A DNA stretch of 64,000 nt from Blastococcus sp. HT6-30. GTDB taxonomy: Bacteria; Actinomycetota; Actinomycetes; Mycobacteriales; Geodermatophilaceae. The DNA is taken from assembly GCF_039729015.1 (NCBI RefSeq), contig NZ_CP155792.1, positions 3,058,001-3,122,000 of the forward strand, given 5' to 3'. Positions 30,111 to 40,351 of the stretch are shown here, piece by piece. The notes under the pieces were generated by a model. That model made no database searches. It was not told the DNA's origin and saw only the letters and a program-made list of their open reading frames with translations. The translations under genes and the position numbers were made by a program. The stretch's first letter is position 1. Every line of letters begins with the position of its first letter.

Positions 30111-30911
30111 GTGTCTCGCAGCAGTGCACAGGTGCTGGAGAAGCCGGCTCCGGGGCTCGCCCTCGTGCCCAGGCCCCGGACCGCCCCCGAGGACGTCGCT
30201 CCGGCGCCCGCCGCCCGGACCGACGCGGTTCCTGCACCCGTCGAGCCCGCTCCCCGCCGGCGGCTTCCGCAGCCCCCGGGCCGCCGGGCCAACATGTGGC
30301 TGGCCGCCCTCGTCGCCGGCGCGGTGCTCGCCGGCATCCCCGCCCTGACCGGCTCACCCCGGGACGTCTCCGCCAGCGCCTCCGACTACGGCCTGGGCGA
30401 GAGCACCGAGGTGAGCTTCAGCGGGGGCCTCGAAGGCGCCGACGCGCGGCGGGGCATCACCGAGGCCGAGGCGCAGGTCCGGCTCGACGAGCTGGCCGCC
30501 TCGCGCGCCGCCCGCCAGCCCAAGACCGTGGCCCCCACGCAAGGCGTGCTCACCACCTGCTTCTGCCGGCGCTGGGGCACCATGCACTACGGCCTGGACC
30601 TGGCCGCCCCACTGGGCACGCCGATCGTCGCCGCCACCGACGGCGTCGTCGTCCGCGCCGGGCGGGCGTCCGGCTACGGCAACGCCGTCTACATCCAGGA
30701 CGCCGACGGCAACGTGCACATCTACGGGCACATGCGCTACTACGACGTCTCCGCCGGCGATCTCGTCACCGCGGGCGACCAGATCGCCAGGATCGGCAAC
30801 GAGGGGCAGTCCACCGGCCCCCACCTCCACTACGAGATCCACCGCGGCGGCGTGAACGGCCGGCCCATCGACCCGCGCGCCTGGCTGGGCGACCGCGGGG
30901 TGACTGTCTGA
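30111..30911 (+). CDS. M23-family metallopeptidase (LytM-like cell-wall endopeptidase)
   Basis: 266 residues from GTG 30111 with GGGAAGG upstream. Residues 1-60 are polar and proline-rich, a membrane anchor follows (WLAALVAGAVLAGIPAL), then a short linker and the catalytic domain. Zinc ligands are seen in HYGLDLAAPLGTPIVA (HxxxD) and HLHYEIHRGG (HxH). It should cut peptidoglycan cross-bridges outside the membrane. Position next to pcrA/uvrD1 and near sucC equals Rv0950c of M. tuberculosis. Regulation by envelope signals is plausible; a candidate MtrA site lies upstream. Confidence 0.9.
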   Translation: MSRSSAQVLEKPAPGLALVPRPRTAPEDVAPAPAARTDAVPAPVEPAPRRRLPQPPGRRANMWLAALVAGAVLAGIPALTGSPRDVSASASDYGLGESTEVSFSGGLEGADARRGITEAEAQVRLDELAASRAARQPKTVAPTQGVLTTCFCRRWGTMHYGLDLAAPLGTPIVAATDGVVVRAGRASGYGNAVYIQDADGNVHIYGHMRYYDVSAGDLVTAGDQIARIGNEGQSTGPHLHYEIHRGGVNGRPIDPRAWLGDRGVTV

Positions 30912-31023
30912 CGCATGCTGACCGTCCGGCTCCACCGGACACGCCACCGAGTACCGTCCCGACTCGCGCTGAGCCCCCCTTTCCTGACGCTCGTCGAGGA
31001 CCCTCCGGGCCCCGCTCGGGAGA

Positions 31024-33321
31024 TCAGAGCTTGACGAGGGGGGCGTAGCGGAGGACGAGGCGCTTGGTGCCGCCGGAGCCGAAGTCGACCGTCGCCTGGG
31101 CCTTGTCGCCGGCGCCGGTCACCTCCACCACGGTGCCGAGGCCGAACGCGTCGTGGCTCACCCGGTCACCCACCTCGACCGAGATGACCTGCCGGTTGCC
31201 GGCGCCACCGCGCAGGCCGCCGGTGGACAGCCCGGTCGCGGCGACCCGCGTCTGCGCCGACTTGTAGCCGGTCGACGGGATCGGGGTCGGGTCGGTGCGC
31301 TCCCAGTGGATGGTCTCGCCCGGGATCTCATCGAGGAACCGGGACGGCGGGTTGTACGCCGGCTGTCCCCAACTGGTGCGCACGGTCGCGCGGGAGATGA
31401 ACAACCGCTGCCGCGCCCGGGTGATGCCGACGTAGGCCAGCCGGCGCTCCTCCTCCAGCTCGCGGGGGTCGCCCAGCGCCCGCAGGTGCGGGAAGACGCC
31501 GTCCTCGAGGCCGGTCAGGAAGACGACCGGGAACTCCAGGCCCTTGGCGGTGTGCAGGGTCATCAGCGTCACCACGCCGGCGTCGTCGCCGGACACCGGG
31601 ATCTGGTCGGCGTCGGCCACCAGGGACACCTGCTCGAGGAAGTCGGTGACCGAACCCCCGGGATTGGCGGCCTCGAACTCCGCGGCCACCGAGATGAGCT
31701 CGTTGAGGTTGTCGACCCGGCCCTCGTCCTGCGGGTCGGTGCTGGCCTGCAGCTCCGCGAGGTAGCCGGTGCGGTCGAGGATGCTCTCCAGGAGCGCGGC
31801 CGGCCCGGAGCCGGTCTCCACCAACTGCTCGAACTCCTCCAGCAGGGACACGAACTCCTGCAGCGCCTTGAGCGAGCGGGTGGCGAGGTCGGGCACCTCG
31901 GCGCAGCGCCGCAGCGCCGAGCCGAACGCGATGCGCTCCCGGTCGGCGAAGGACTCGATGCAGGACTCGGCCTTGTCCCCGATGCCGCGCTTGGGCACGT
32001 TGATGATCCGGCGCAGGCTCACCACATCGGCCGGGTTGGCGACCAGCTTCAGGTAGGCCAGCGCGTCGCGGACCTCCTTGCGCTCGTAGAAGCGGACCCC
32101 ACCGACGACCTTGTAGGGCATGCCCACCCGGATGAAGACCTCTTCGAACACGCGGGAGGCGTTGTTCGTGCGGTAGAAGACCGCGATGTCCGCAGGTCTG
32201 ACGTCGCCCTCGTCCACCAGGGCGTCGATCTGCTCGGCGACCCAGGCGGCCTCGTCGTGCTCGTTGTCGGCGACGTAGCCCTCGATCAGCTCGCCGTCGC
32301 CCGAGACGGTCCACAGGCTCTTCGGCCGGCGGCCGGTGTTCTTGGCGATCACCGTGTTCGCGGCCTTCAGGATCCGCTGGGTGGAGCGGTAGTTCTGCTC
32401 CAGCAGGATCGTGGTGGCCTGCGGGTAGTCGCGCTCGAACTCGTCGATGTTGCGGATCGTCGCGCCGCGGAAGGCGTAGATCGACTGGTCGGCGTCACCG
32501 ACGACGCACAGCTCCGCCTGCGGCACCGGGCCCTCGCCGGTGCCGGTCAGCTCGCGCACCAGCATGTACTGGGCGTGGTTGGTGTCCTGGTACTCGTCGA
32601 CCAGCACGTGGCGGAACCGTCGGCGGTAGTGCTCGGCCACGTCGGGAAAGGCCTGCAGCAGGTGGACCGTCGTCATGATCAGGTCGTCGAAGTCCATGGC
32701 GTGCGCCTCGCGCAGCCGCCGCTGGTAGAGCGTGTACGCCTCCTTCAGCACCTTCTCCGGCGCCGTCTGGGGGCTGAACGACTCCTCGTCGACGAGCTCG
32801 TTCTTCAGGTTGGACACCTGGTTGGACAGGCTGCGCCCGGGGTAGCGCTTGGCGTCGAGGTCCAGGTCGCGGGCGACCATCGTCATCAGCCGGATGGAGT
32901 CGCCCTGGTCGTAGATCGTGAACGACGACTTCATGCCCAGCTTGGCGGCCTCGGCCCGCAGGATGCGCACGCACATCGAGTGGAAGGTCGACACCCACAT
33001 CGACCGCGCCCGCGGCCCGACCAGGGCGGCCACCCGGTCCTTCATCTCGCCGGCGGCCTTGTTGGTGAAGGTGATCGCCAGGATCTCGCCCGGCTGCACG
33101 CCGCGGGCGCCGAGCAGGTAGGCGATCCGGTGCGTGAGCACGCGGGTCTTGCCCGACCCGGCGCCGGCGACGATGAGCAGCGGGCTGCCCTCGTGGACGA
33201 CGGCGTTGCGCTGCGGGCCGTTGAGACCCGCGAGCATCCGGTCCAGCTCGCGACCGACCGAGCCGGCAGCGGAGCGCTGCAGGGCGGCGGTGCCGGGGAG
33301 GGACTGCTGGAGGCTGCTCAT
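31024..33321 (-). CDS. pcrA: ATP-dependent DNA helicase PcrA/UvrD1
   Basis: 765 residues from ATG 33321; the longer open frame is not coding. Superfamily 1A helicase motifs in order: AGAGSGKTRVLTHRIAYLL (Walker A), ITFTNKAAGEMKDRV, VLVDEYQDTNHAQY (Walker B), VVGDADQSIYAFRGA, LLEQNYRSTQRIL and VTLMTLHTAKGLEF. The last 60 residues (GDRVSHDAFGLGTVVEV and following) form the Tudor-like domain by which PcrA binds RNA polymerase. It unwinds DNA in nucleotide excision repair and resolves transcription conflicts. It lies beside the M23 gene as in mycobacteria. Confidence 0.96.
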   Translation of the reverse strand: MSSLQQSLPGTAALQRSAAGSVGRELDRMLAGLNGPQRNAVVHEGSPLLIVAGAGSGKTRVLTHRIAYLLGARGVQPGEILAITFTNKAAGEMKDRVAALVGPRARSMWVSTFHSMCVRILRAEAAKLGMKSSFTIYDQGDSIRLMTMVARDLDLDAKRYPGRSLSNQVSNLKNELVDEESFSPQTAPEKVLKEAYTLYQRRLREAHAMDFDDLIMTTVHLLQAFPDVAEHYRRRFRHVLVDEYQDTNHAQYMLVRELTGTGEGPVPQAELCVVGDADQSIYAFRGATIRNIDEFERDYPQATTILLEQNYRSTQRILKAANTVIAKNTGRRPKSLWTVSGDGELIEGYVADNEHDEAAWVAEQIDALVDEGDVRPADIAVFYRTNNASRVFEEVFIRVGMPYKVVGGVRFYERKEVRDALAYLKLVANPADVVSLRRIINVPKRGIGDKAESCIESFADRERIAFGSALRRCAEVPDLATRSLKALQEFVSLLEEFEQLVETGSGPAALLESILDRTGYLAELQASTDPQDEGRVDNLNELISVAAEFEAANPGGSVTDFLEQVSLVADADQIPVSGDDAGVVTLMTLHTAKGLEFPVVFLTGLEDGVFPHLRALGDPRELEEERRLAYVGITRARQRLFISRATVRTSWGQPAYNPPSRFLDEIPGETIHWERTDPTPIPSTGYKSAQTRVAATGLSTGGLRGGAGNRQVISVEVGDRVSHDAFGLGTVVEVTGAGDKAQATVDFGSGGTKRLVLRYAPLVKL

Positions 33322-33498
33322 GCCGGGGCCCCCACGGGGACGTGGCGCGCCGGCGGACGGTCTTCGTGGGGTCGGTTCATGACCCCGCCACTGTAAGCCG
33401 GACGGGTGACGGTCCCCGCGGGGCCGGAGCCAGCCGCACCACCTGTCGCCGGCGGCTCCGCCTGGCACGGTCCGGCCGGGCTGTGGCACACTCGGCCC

Positions 33499-33561
33499 GT
33501 GCTCGCCACCGTCAGCTTTTACTACGGCCACCGGGATCCGGTGTCCGTCACCGCTGGCTGA
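33499..33561 (+). CDS. Leader peptide with a Phe-Tyr-Tyr run (attenuator)
   Basis: A 20-codon frame from GTG reads VLATVSFYYGHRDPVSVTAG and stops at TGA 33559. The codons TTT TAC TAC come together, and TTT is rare in DNA this GC-rich. A strong terminator follows 17 bases after the stop, and the chorismate mutase gene follows that. Chorismate mutase makes prephenate, the precursor of Phe and Tyr, so the peptide matches the product of the pathway. A CACACT box at 33487-33492 could be a -10 for a transcript that starts close to the GTG. The role is inferred. Confidence 0.68.
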   Translation: MLATVSFYYGHRDPVSVTAG

Positions 33562-33578
33562 GCACACGCCGCAACAGA

Positions 33579-33616
33579 CGCCCCGGGCCCGAGGAGCCCG
33601 GGGCGTTTCTCGTTCT
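33579..33616 (+). terminator. Rho-independent terminator of the chorismate mutase leader
   Basis: Ten-base arms CGCCCCGGGC (33579-33588) and GCCCGGGGCG (33596-33605) form a perfect stem with a seven-base loop, followed by TTTCTCGTTCTC. CTCGGGGTCCCGGG (about 33615-33628) could pair with the left arm instead and act in an alternative fold. Confidence 0.82.
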
Positions 33617-33652
33617 CGGGGTCCCGGGTCCACGAACCACCGAGGACAACCG

Positions 33653-33946
33653 ATGAGCACCCTCACCGCCTCCCCCGCCGCCCGCCCGGTCGCGCCCGAG
33701 GACCCGGCCGAGCAGATCGGCGCGCTGCGCGACGCGATCGACGCCTGCGACGCCGAGATCATCGAGCTCGTGCGCCGCCGCCTGGAGATCTCGCAGGAGA
33801 TCGGCGCCCTGCGCGCCGCATCGGGCGGGACGCGGCTGTCCCTGTCCCGCGAGCAGCAGGTGCTGTCCCGCTTCCGCACCGAGCTCGGCCCCGACGGCGC
33901 CGCGCTCGGCATGATGCTGCTGCGCCAGGGCCGCGGGCGCCTCTGA
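33653..33946 (+). CDS. Chorismate mutase, AroQ type
   Basis: 97 residues. ALRDAIDACDAEIIELVRRR is the first AroQ helix with its catalytic Arg, then RLEISQEIGALRAASGGTRL and SREQQVLSRFRTELGPDGAA. The end MMLLRQGRGRL matches the short secreted-free AroQ-delta enzymes of actinobacteria such as Rv0948c, which work in complex with DAHP synthase. It converts chorismate to prephenate for Phe and Tyr. The gene sits near pcrA, as Rv0948c lies next to uvrD1. A leader peptide and terminator upstream suggest control by aromatic amino acid supply. Confidence 0.92.
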   Translation: MSTLTASPAARPVAPEDPAEQIGALRDAIDACDAEIIELVRRRLEISQEIGALRAASGGTRLSLSREQQVLSRFRTELGPDGAALGMMLLRQGRGRL

Positions 33947-33953
33947 AAGAGGA

Positions 33954-34003
33954 CCTCGCTGCCCCCACCGCTCGCGAGCCCGCGGCGGGACCCCGCAGCG
34001 AGG
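33954..34003 (+). repeat. CTCGCANGCTCG-type hairpin element, copy after chorismate mutase
   Basis: Nine-base arms CCTCGCTGC (33954-33962) and GCAGCGAGG (33995-34003) pair perfectly. The core reads CTCGCGAGCCCG (33971-33982). It lies between two convergent genes, 7 bases after one stop and 2 before the other. Confidence 0.78.
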
Positions 34004-34005
34004 CC

Positions 34006-34299
34006 TCAGGGTCCGGCGCGCCAGACCAGCGAGTCCTCGTCGTCCATCGCGGCCACCTCGAACACCCGGCCGGGGCAGGCGTCGTTCGCCTCGTCGGCGA
34101 GGTCCCGGCCCTGTTCGAGCGCCGCGTGCAGGTCGTCGGCTGCGCACTCGGTGGTCAGCCGCAGCACCGCCCGGTCCGGCTCCCGCCACAGCTGCAGTCC
34201 GGCGTCGCCGGGGCGGATGACCGTGCGGAGGGCGTCGATCGCGGCGTCGTCCAGCGGGGCCGAGGAGCGGAGCGCGACGGCGAGCGTGTACTCGGGCAC
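34006..34299 (-). CDS. Small protein of unknown function
   Basis: 97 residues from GTG 34299; a longer open frame upstream overlaps the next gene and is unlikely. The sequence begins VPEYTLAVALRSSAPLDDAA and is acidic, with no membrane segment and no motif I recognise. The pattern of short beta-like stretches (VLRLTTEC, RVFEVAAMDDEDSLVW) and helices suggests a small alpha/beta fold. It is divergent from the PIG-L gene and convergent with chorismate mutase. Confidence 0.68.
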   Translation of the reverse strand: MPEYTLAVALRSSAPLDDAAIDALRTVIRPGDAGLQLWREPDRAVLRLTTECAADDLHAALEQGRDLADEANDACPGRVFEVAAMDDEDSLVWRAGP

Positions 34300-34441
34300 C
34301 CTTCGAGTCTGCGCGACCGCCGTCGTCCCCCTGCCACCACCCCGCCCGTCACATCCGCGGCCACTGCCCTTCTGCGCGTGCGAACCGTCCCGTGCAACCC
34401 GGACGAGTCCACCGGTCCGCGGCTTCCCTAGGCTGCGCCGG

Positions 34442-35182
34442 GTGACCGCACCCGCCCCGCAGCCTCCCGCCGAGCACGTCGAACGCGCGCTGTGCGTCCT
34501 GGCCCACCCCGACGACGTCGACTTCGGCAGCGCCGGGACGGTGGCCACCTGGACCGCCGCCGGTACTGAGGTCACCTACCTGATCGTCACCGACGGCGAC
34601 GCCGGCGGGTTCGACGACACCCCCCGCCACGAGATGGGGCCGCTGCGGCGAGCCGAGCAGCGGGCGGCCGCGGCCGCCGTGGGCGTCACCGACGTGCGGT
34701 TCCTCGGTTATCCGGACGGCCGGCTCGAGCTCACCCTCGACCTGCGCCGGGACATCAGCCGGGTGATCCGCCAGGTGCGACCGCAGCGGGTGCTCACCAG
34801 CTCGCCGGAGCGGTTCTGGGAGCGGATCGGCGCGAGCCACCCCGACCACATGACCGTGGGGGAGTCGACCCTGCGGGCGGTGTACCCCGACGCCCGCAAC
34901 CCGTTCGCCTTTCCTGAGCTGCTGGCCGACGAGGGGTTGGAGGCCTGGACCGTGGCGGAGGTGTGGCTCGGCGCCAGCCCGCGGGCCGACCACGCCGTCG
35001 ACGTCACCGACGTGGTGGACCGCAAGTTCGCCGCGCTGATGAGCCACGTGACCCAGGTGAGCCACCAGCCCGAGGGCCAGCTGCGGGAGTTCGTCACCGG
35101 CTGGATGCGGCAGACCGCCACACGCCTGGGCCTGCCGGCCGGCCGCCTCGCCGAGGCGTTCCACGTGGTGCACACCGCCTGA
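34442..35182 (+). CDS. PIG-L family deacetylase (LmbE/MshB-like)
   Basis: 246 residues from GTG 34442. LCVLAHPDDVDFGSAGTVA carries the zinc-binding HPDD motif near residue 21, and SHPDHMTVGESTLRAV supplies a further metal-binding His. The family hydrolyses N-acetyl groups from sugars, as in mycothiol synthesis (MshB) and mycothiol-conjugate amidase (Mca). This protein is shorter than MshB and Mca, so the substrate is open. The reading frame is open upstream of the GTG, but the region there is the divergent promoter zone. Confidence 0.87.
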   Translation: MTAPAPQPPAEHVERALCVLAHPDDVDFGSAGTVATWTAAGTEVTYLIVTDGDAGGFDDTPRHEMGPLRRAEQRAAAAAVGVTDVRFLGYPDGRLELTLDLRRDISRVIRQVRPQRVLTSSPERFWERIGASHPDHMTVGESTLRAVYPDARNPFAFPELLADEGLEAWTVAEVWLGASPRADHAVDVTDVVDRKFAALMSHVTQVSHQPEGQLREFVTGWMRQTATRLGLPAGRLAEAFHVVHTA

Positions 35183-35196
35183 GCCGGCGGCTGCGC

Positions 35197-36540
35197 TCAG
35201 CCGCCGCCGAGGACGAGCAGCGTGCCGCCGAACACGATGCCGGTGATCAGGCAGGTGATGGCGGTGAACCCGAAGATGTCCCGCACGCCGAGGCCGGCGA
35301 CGGCCAGCAGCGGCAGCGCCCAGAACGGCTGGATCATGTTCGTCCACTGGTCGCCGTAGGCGATCGCCATGGTGATGACGGCGGGATCGACGCCCAGGGA
35401 GTCCGCGGCGTCGAGGAAGATCGGCGCCTGAACGGCGAACTGCCCACCGCCGCTGGGCACGAACAGGTTGAGCAGCCCCGCGGACAGGAAGGCCAGCAGC
35501 CCGAGGGTGCCGGGGCTGGCGACCTCGGTAAACCAGCCGCTCAGCTGCGCGGCCAGCCCGGAGGCGGTCATCATCCCGATGATCCCGGCGTAGAGCGGGT
35601 ACTGCAGCAGCACCTCCCCCACCGTCCGGACCGCCCCGCCGACGAGCTCGGCGAGCTCGGCCGGGCTGCGCACGATCAGCAGGATCGCGGCGAGGAACGA
35701 CCAGTTGACGATGTCCAGGGTGAGGTTGAACCCCTCCTGGGCGAAGTAGACGCCGAGGTAGAGCAGCAGGGCCACGCCCGGGATCAGGGTGACCAGCCGC
35801 GACGCCTCCATCCGCTCGGCCGGTGTCCCCGGAGTGCTCAGGGCGACGTCGGGCTCCTCGGTCCCCATCCGCTCGGGCAGCTCGACGATCCGGTCCCTGC
35901 CCTTGGGGGCCAGCAGGACCACCGTCGCGAGGATCGCGGCGACGGCGACGACGATCGCGATCAGGTTCCACGGCGAGTAGACGGTCTCGCTGATCGGGAT
36001 GGTGCGGCCGATCGCCTCCTCGACGAAGCTGCCCGGGGTCGCCGCGGCCAGCGGGCCGGTGGCGCTGTAGCCCATGTGCCAGACGGCGAAGCCGGAGTAG
36101 GCGCTGGCGACCAGCAGCGGGTAGTGCAGCTGCGTGCCGCGCCGTCGGGCGGCCCGGCCAACCTCGAGGGCGATGACGCCGCCGACCACCAGCCCCAGCC
36201 CGAAGCTGATCAGGGAGGCGACGGCCGACACGAGGGCGACGAAGGCGTACGCCGCCCGGGGGGTCTTGGGGACGTTGGCGATGCGGGTCAGCCCGGCCTT
36301 CACCGGCCTCGTGAGCGCCAGCGTGTAGCCGAGCAGCAGCACCAGCGCCACCTGCGTCATGAAGGCCAGCAGCCCGGCCAGCCCGTCGCCCCAGGCCCGC
36401 GTGAGCTCGGCCGGCCCGATGTCGCCGAAGAGCAGGGCGAGGACGGCGACGATGACGGTCAGGACGACCGCGAAGACGAACGCTCCCGGCAGATACCTCT
36501 CCACGCCGGTGACCAGCGGGCGCGACAGCGTGCGCAGCAT
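35197..36540 (-). CDS. Short-chain fatty acid transporter, AtoE family
   Basis: 447 residues from ATG 36540, preceded by GAGGAAG; a GTG at 36591 is less likely. About twelve membrane helices. RYLPGAFVFAVVLTVIVA near the start, ISFGLGLVVGGVIALEVGRA, SGFAVWHMGYSATGPL and NLFVPSGGGQFAVQAPIF are typical of the AtoE/TIGR00366 group, which imports butyrate or acetoacetate. The last motif is the most conserved of the family. Substrate is inferred from family. The gene stands alone between the PIG-L gene and the decayed regulator. Confidence 0.88.
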   Translation of the reverse strand: MLRTLSRPLVTGVERYLPGAFVFAVVLTVIVAVLALLFGDIGPAELTRAWGDGLAGLLAFMTQVALVLLLGYTLALTRPVKAGLTRIANVPKTPRAAYAFVALVSAVASLISFGLGLVVGGVIALEVGRAARRRGTQLHYPLLVASAYSGFAVWHMGYSATGPLAAATPGSFVEEAIGRTIPISETVYSPWNLIAIVVAVAAILATVVLLAPKGRDRIVELPERMGTEEPDVALSTPGTPAERMEASRLVTLIPGVALLLYLGVYFAQEGFNLTLDIVNWSFLAAILLIVRSPAELAELVGGAVRTVGEVLLQYPLYAGIIGMMTASGLAAQLSGWFTEVASPGTLGLLAFLSAGLLNLFVPSGGGQFAVQAPIFLDAADSLGVDPAVITMAIAYGDQWTNMIQPFWALPLLAVAGLGVRDIFGFTAITCLITGIVFGGTLLVLGGG

Positions 36541-36625
36541 CGCGGCTTCCTCTCCGTCAGGCCCGGTCGGGCCGCCTGTGGGCTCGGCCACATGCTTATC
36601 GGAGGTCGAGCGGAGGGGCCACTCG

Positions 36626-37277
36626 TCAGAGCAGCCGGTTGGTCGCCGCCCACCGGGTGAGCTCGTTGCGGTTGGACAGCTGCAGCTTGCGCAGCACGTT
36701 GGACGCGTGTGACTCCACCGTCTTCACCGAGATGAACAGCCGGGATCCGATCTCCCGGTAGGTGTAGCCGCGGGCCAGCAGCTGCATCACCTCGCGCTCT
36801 CGGGCGCTGAGCAGGTCCAGCCCGGGATCGGTCGCCTCCTCCGGTGCCGGCGCGACGGCGCCACCGGCGGCGAAGGCGTCGAGCACGAAGCCCGCCAGCC
36901 GGGGGCTGAAGACGACGTCGCCGTCGGCGACCCGGCGGACGGCGTCGAGCAGGTCGGGACCGGAGATGGTCTTGGTGACGTAGCCGCGCGCCCCGGCCCG
37001 GTGACGGCGATGACGTCCTCGGCGGCGTCGGAGACCGACAGCGCCAGCCAGCGCACCCCGGGCAGCTCCCTCGCAGCGTCTCGAGCACGGTCCGGCCGTT
37101 GCCACCGGGCAGGTGCACGTCGAGCAGGACGACGTCCGGCCGGGTCGCGCGGATCCCCTCGATGGCGGTGGCGACGTCGGCCGCCTCCCCGACGACGGTG
37201 ACGTCGGCGCCCAGCTCGGCCCGCACCCCGGTGCGCACCATCGCGTGGTCGTCCACCACGAACACCCGCGGACTCAT
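36626..37277 (-). pseudogene. NarL/LuxR-family response regulator, two frameshifts
   Basis: Frame 1 gives MSPRVFVVDDHAMVRTGVRA through DVVLLDVHLPGGNGRTVLET (phospho-acceptor Asp present). A one-base loss near 37078 moves the sense to ELPGVRWLALSVSDAAEDVI. A second loss near 36995 moves it to RAGARGYVTKTISGPDLLDA, and then to an intact LuxR helix-turn-helix (LSAREREVMQLLARGYTYRE). Adding two bases gives exactly 218 codons, the normal length. ATGA overlap with the kinase. In intact form it would control envelope-stress genes. Sequencing error is possible, but three neighbouring genes are damaged as well. Confidence 0.85.
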
Positions 37278-38280
37278 GCCCCGCCTCCTGGATCGCTACC
37301 ACGCTCACGCCGCTGCCCGCTCACGGCCCTCCTCGGCAGGACCAGTTCGACCTCGGTCCCCTCTCCCGGGGTCGACCGGACCTGGGCCGTGCCGCCCAGG
37401 CGGGCCAGCCGGCCGTGCACCGAGTCCCGCAGGCCGCGCCGGTCGTCGGGCACCGTGCCCGGATCGAAGCCCTTCCCGCGGTCACGGACGAAGACCGACA
37501 CCTGCTCCGGCGCCACCTCGGTGTAGACGTCCGCGGAGGCGGCGCCGGAGTGCTTGGCCGCGTTGACCAGGGCCTCGCGGGCGGCGGCGCCGAGCGCTGC
37601 CAGGTCCTCGTCGACGAAGGCGTCCCCCACGACGACCGAGTCCACGGTGAGCGCGTGGTCGGCCTCCACCTCGGCCACCATCGCGGCCACGAGGCCGGCC
37701 CAGGTGCCGCCTTCCCGGACGACGGCGGGTCGTAGAGCCAGGCGCGCAGCTCGCGCTCCTGGCTGCGCGCGAGCCGGCTGACCGCCTGCGGCTCGTCGGC
37801 GTGGCGCTGGATCAGGGCCAGGGTCTGCAGCACCGAGTCGTGCAGGTGGGCGGCGACGGCGGCGCGCTCCTCCGACCGGATGCGGGCGGAGCGCTCCTCC
37901 GACCGGGAGTCCAGCAGCCGCCGCCACAGCGGGGGCCGTCGCCAGGACGACCCCGGTGAGGATCAGCAGGGTCGCGGCGAAACCGTTGCGGGCGTTGGCG
38001 AGCTGGCCGGTCGTGGCCAGCAGCAGGAACAGCCCGACTCCCACCACGACGACCCCGCCGGCCAGCGCCCAGCGCACGCCGGCGACGGCGAGCGTGCGGT
38101 CGGTGTCCAGCTGCCGCCAGATCACGGTCAGGCCACCGGCCAGCAGTATCAGCGGCAGGACGACGTCGCTGCTGGCCGACTGCGTCAGCCGGCCCAGCAG
38201 CCCGGCGGCGACCAGGCCGAGGACGACCAGCGCGATCCACTGCCGGGCGCCGGCGGGGCGCCAGCCGGTGGTATCGGCCG
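37274..38280 (-). pseudogene. PspC/Lia-type sensor histidine kinase, truncated and frameshifted
   Basis: The remaining sense reads WIALVVLGLVAAGLLG and RWALAGGVVVVGVGLFLLL (membrane segments), then in another frame WRRLLDSRSEERSARIRSEE and AHLHDSVLQTLALIQRHADE (HisKA_3 box with His), then back to GTWAGLVAAMVAEVEADHAL and EALVNAAKHSGAAS (ATPase N box) and DRGKGFDP. Frame changes lie near 37935 and 37715. The N-terminal PspC and first membrane part expected for this class is absent: the sense ends at about 38280, where the opposite-strand toastrack remnant begins. It is therefore not functional as it stands. Confidence 0.82.
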
Positions 38281-38456
38281 ACGTCGAGGTGACCGTGGAC
38301 CACGGGCCCGGCGAGGTGCGCGTCCTCGAGGGCGGCTCGCCGATCGAGGGCTTCTACGCCGGCACGGGCTCGCGGTCCTGGACCGACGACGGGGAGCCGG
38401 AGATCGAACTGGTGATCCACAGCGGTGTGGGAGACGTGGAGGTGTCCCGTGGCTGA
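38271..38456 (+). pseudogene. C-terminal remnant of a PspC/LiaF-like toastrack protein
   Basis: An open frame without a start codon of its own reads ADVEVTVDHGPGEVRVLEGG and later IELVIHSGVGDVEVSRG before TGA 38456. Such beta-strand repeats with GVGDVEV are the end of the toastrack (LiaF/DUF4097-like) domain of membrane proteins that in actinobacteria are usually encoded divergently from a PspC-type kinase. The rest of the gene is missing; it meets the truncated kinase at about 38270-38280, as a deletion of the divergent promoter region would leave. The next gene overlaps its stop by eight bases. Confidence 0.68.
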
Positions 38457-38742
38457 CTACAGCGAGTTCCCGACCACGCCGACCGCCTGGCAGGAGCAGC
38501 AGTGGCAGGCGGTCGCCCCCCTGGCGACCGAGGACCTGCCCCGGCCGGAGCCCCGCCGGAAGGTCGACCTGGTCGCACTGGTGCCGGGCCTGCTGTTCCT
38601 GGTCCTGGCGCTCACCACGATGGTCGGAGGTGACCTGCCGCTGGGGCTGTTCGACGACGGCGCGCTCGTCTGGGTGCTGCTCGTCGGCGCCGGCGTCGCC
38701 CTGCTGGTGCGGGAGCTCCGGACGCCGCGCGGCCGGGCCTGA
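38449..38742 (+). CDS. Small two-helix membrane protein of unknown function
   Basis: 97 residues from GTG 38449 with GGAGG five bases before it. Residues 1-42 are polar with several Trp, Gln and Pro (ADYSEFPTTPTAWQEQQWQ). Two hydrophobic segments follow, VALVPGLLFLVLALTTMVG and ALVWVLLVGAGVALLVREL, and the end is basic. It seems to be the last gene of the former toastrack operon and may now lack its promoter. No domain recognised. Confidence 0.75.
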   Translation: MADYSEFPTTPTAWQEQQWQAVAPLATEDLPRPEPRRKVDLVALVPGLLFLVLALTTMVGGDLPLGLFDDGALVWVLLVGAGVALLVRELRTPRGRA

Positions 38743-38783
38743 CCGGCGGAAGGGGAACAGCGAGGGCTGGGGGCGGCGGTGGC

Positions 38784-40347
<1,564 letters not shown>

Positions 40348-40351
40348 GCGG

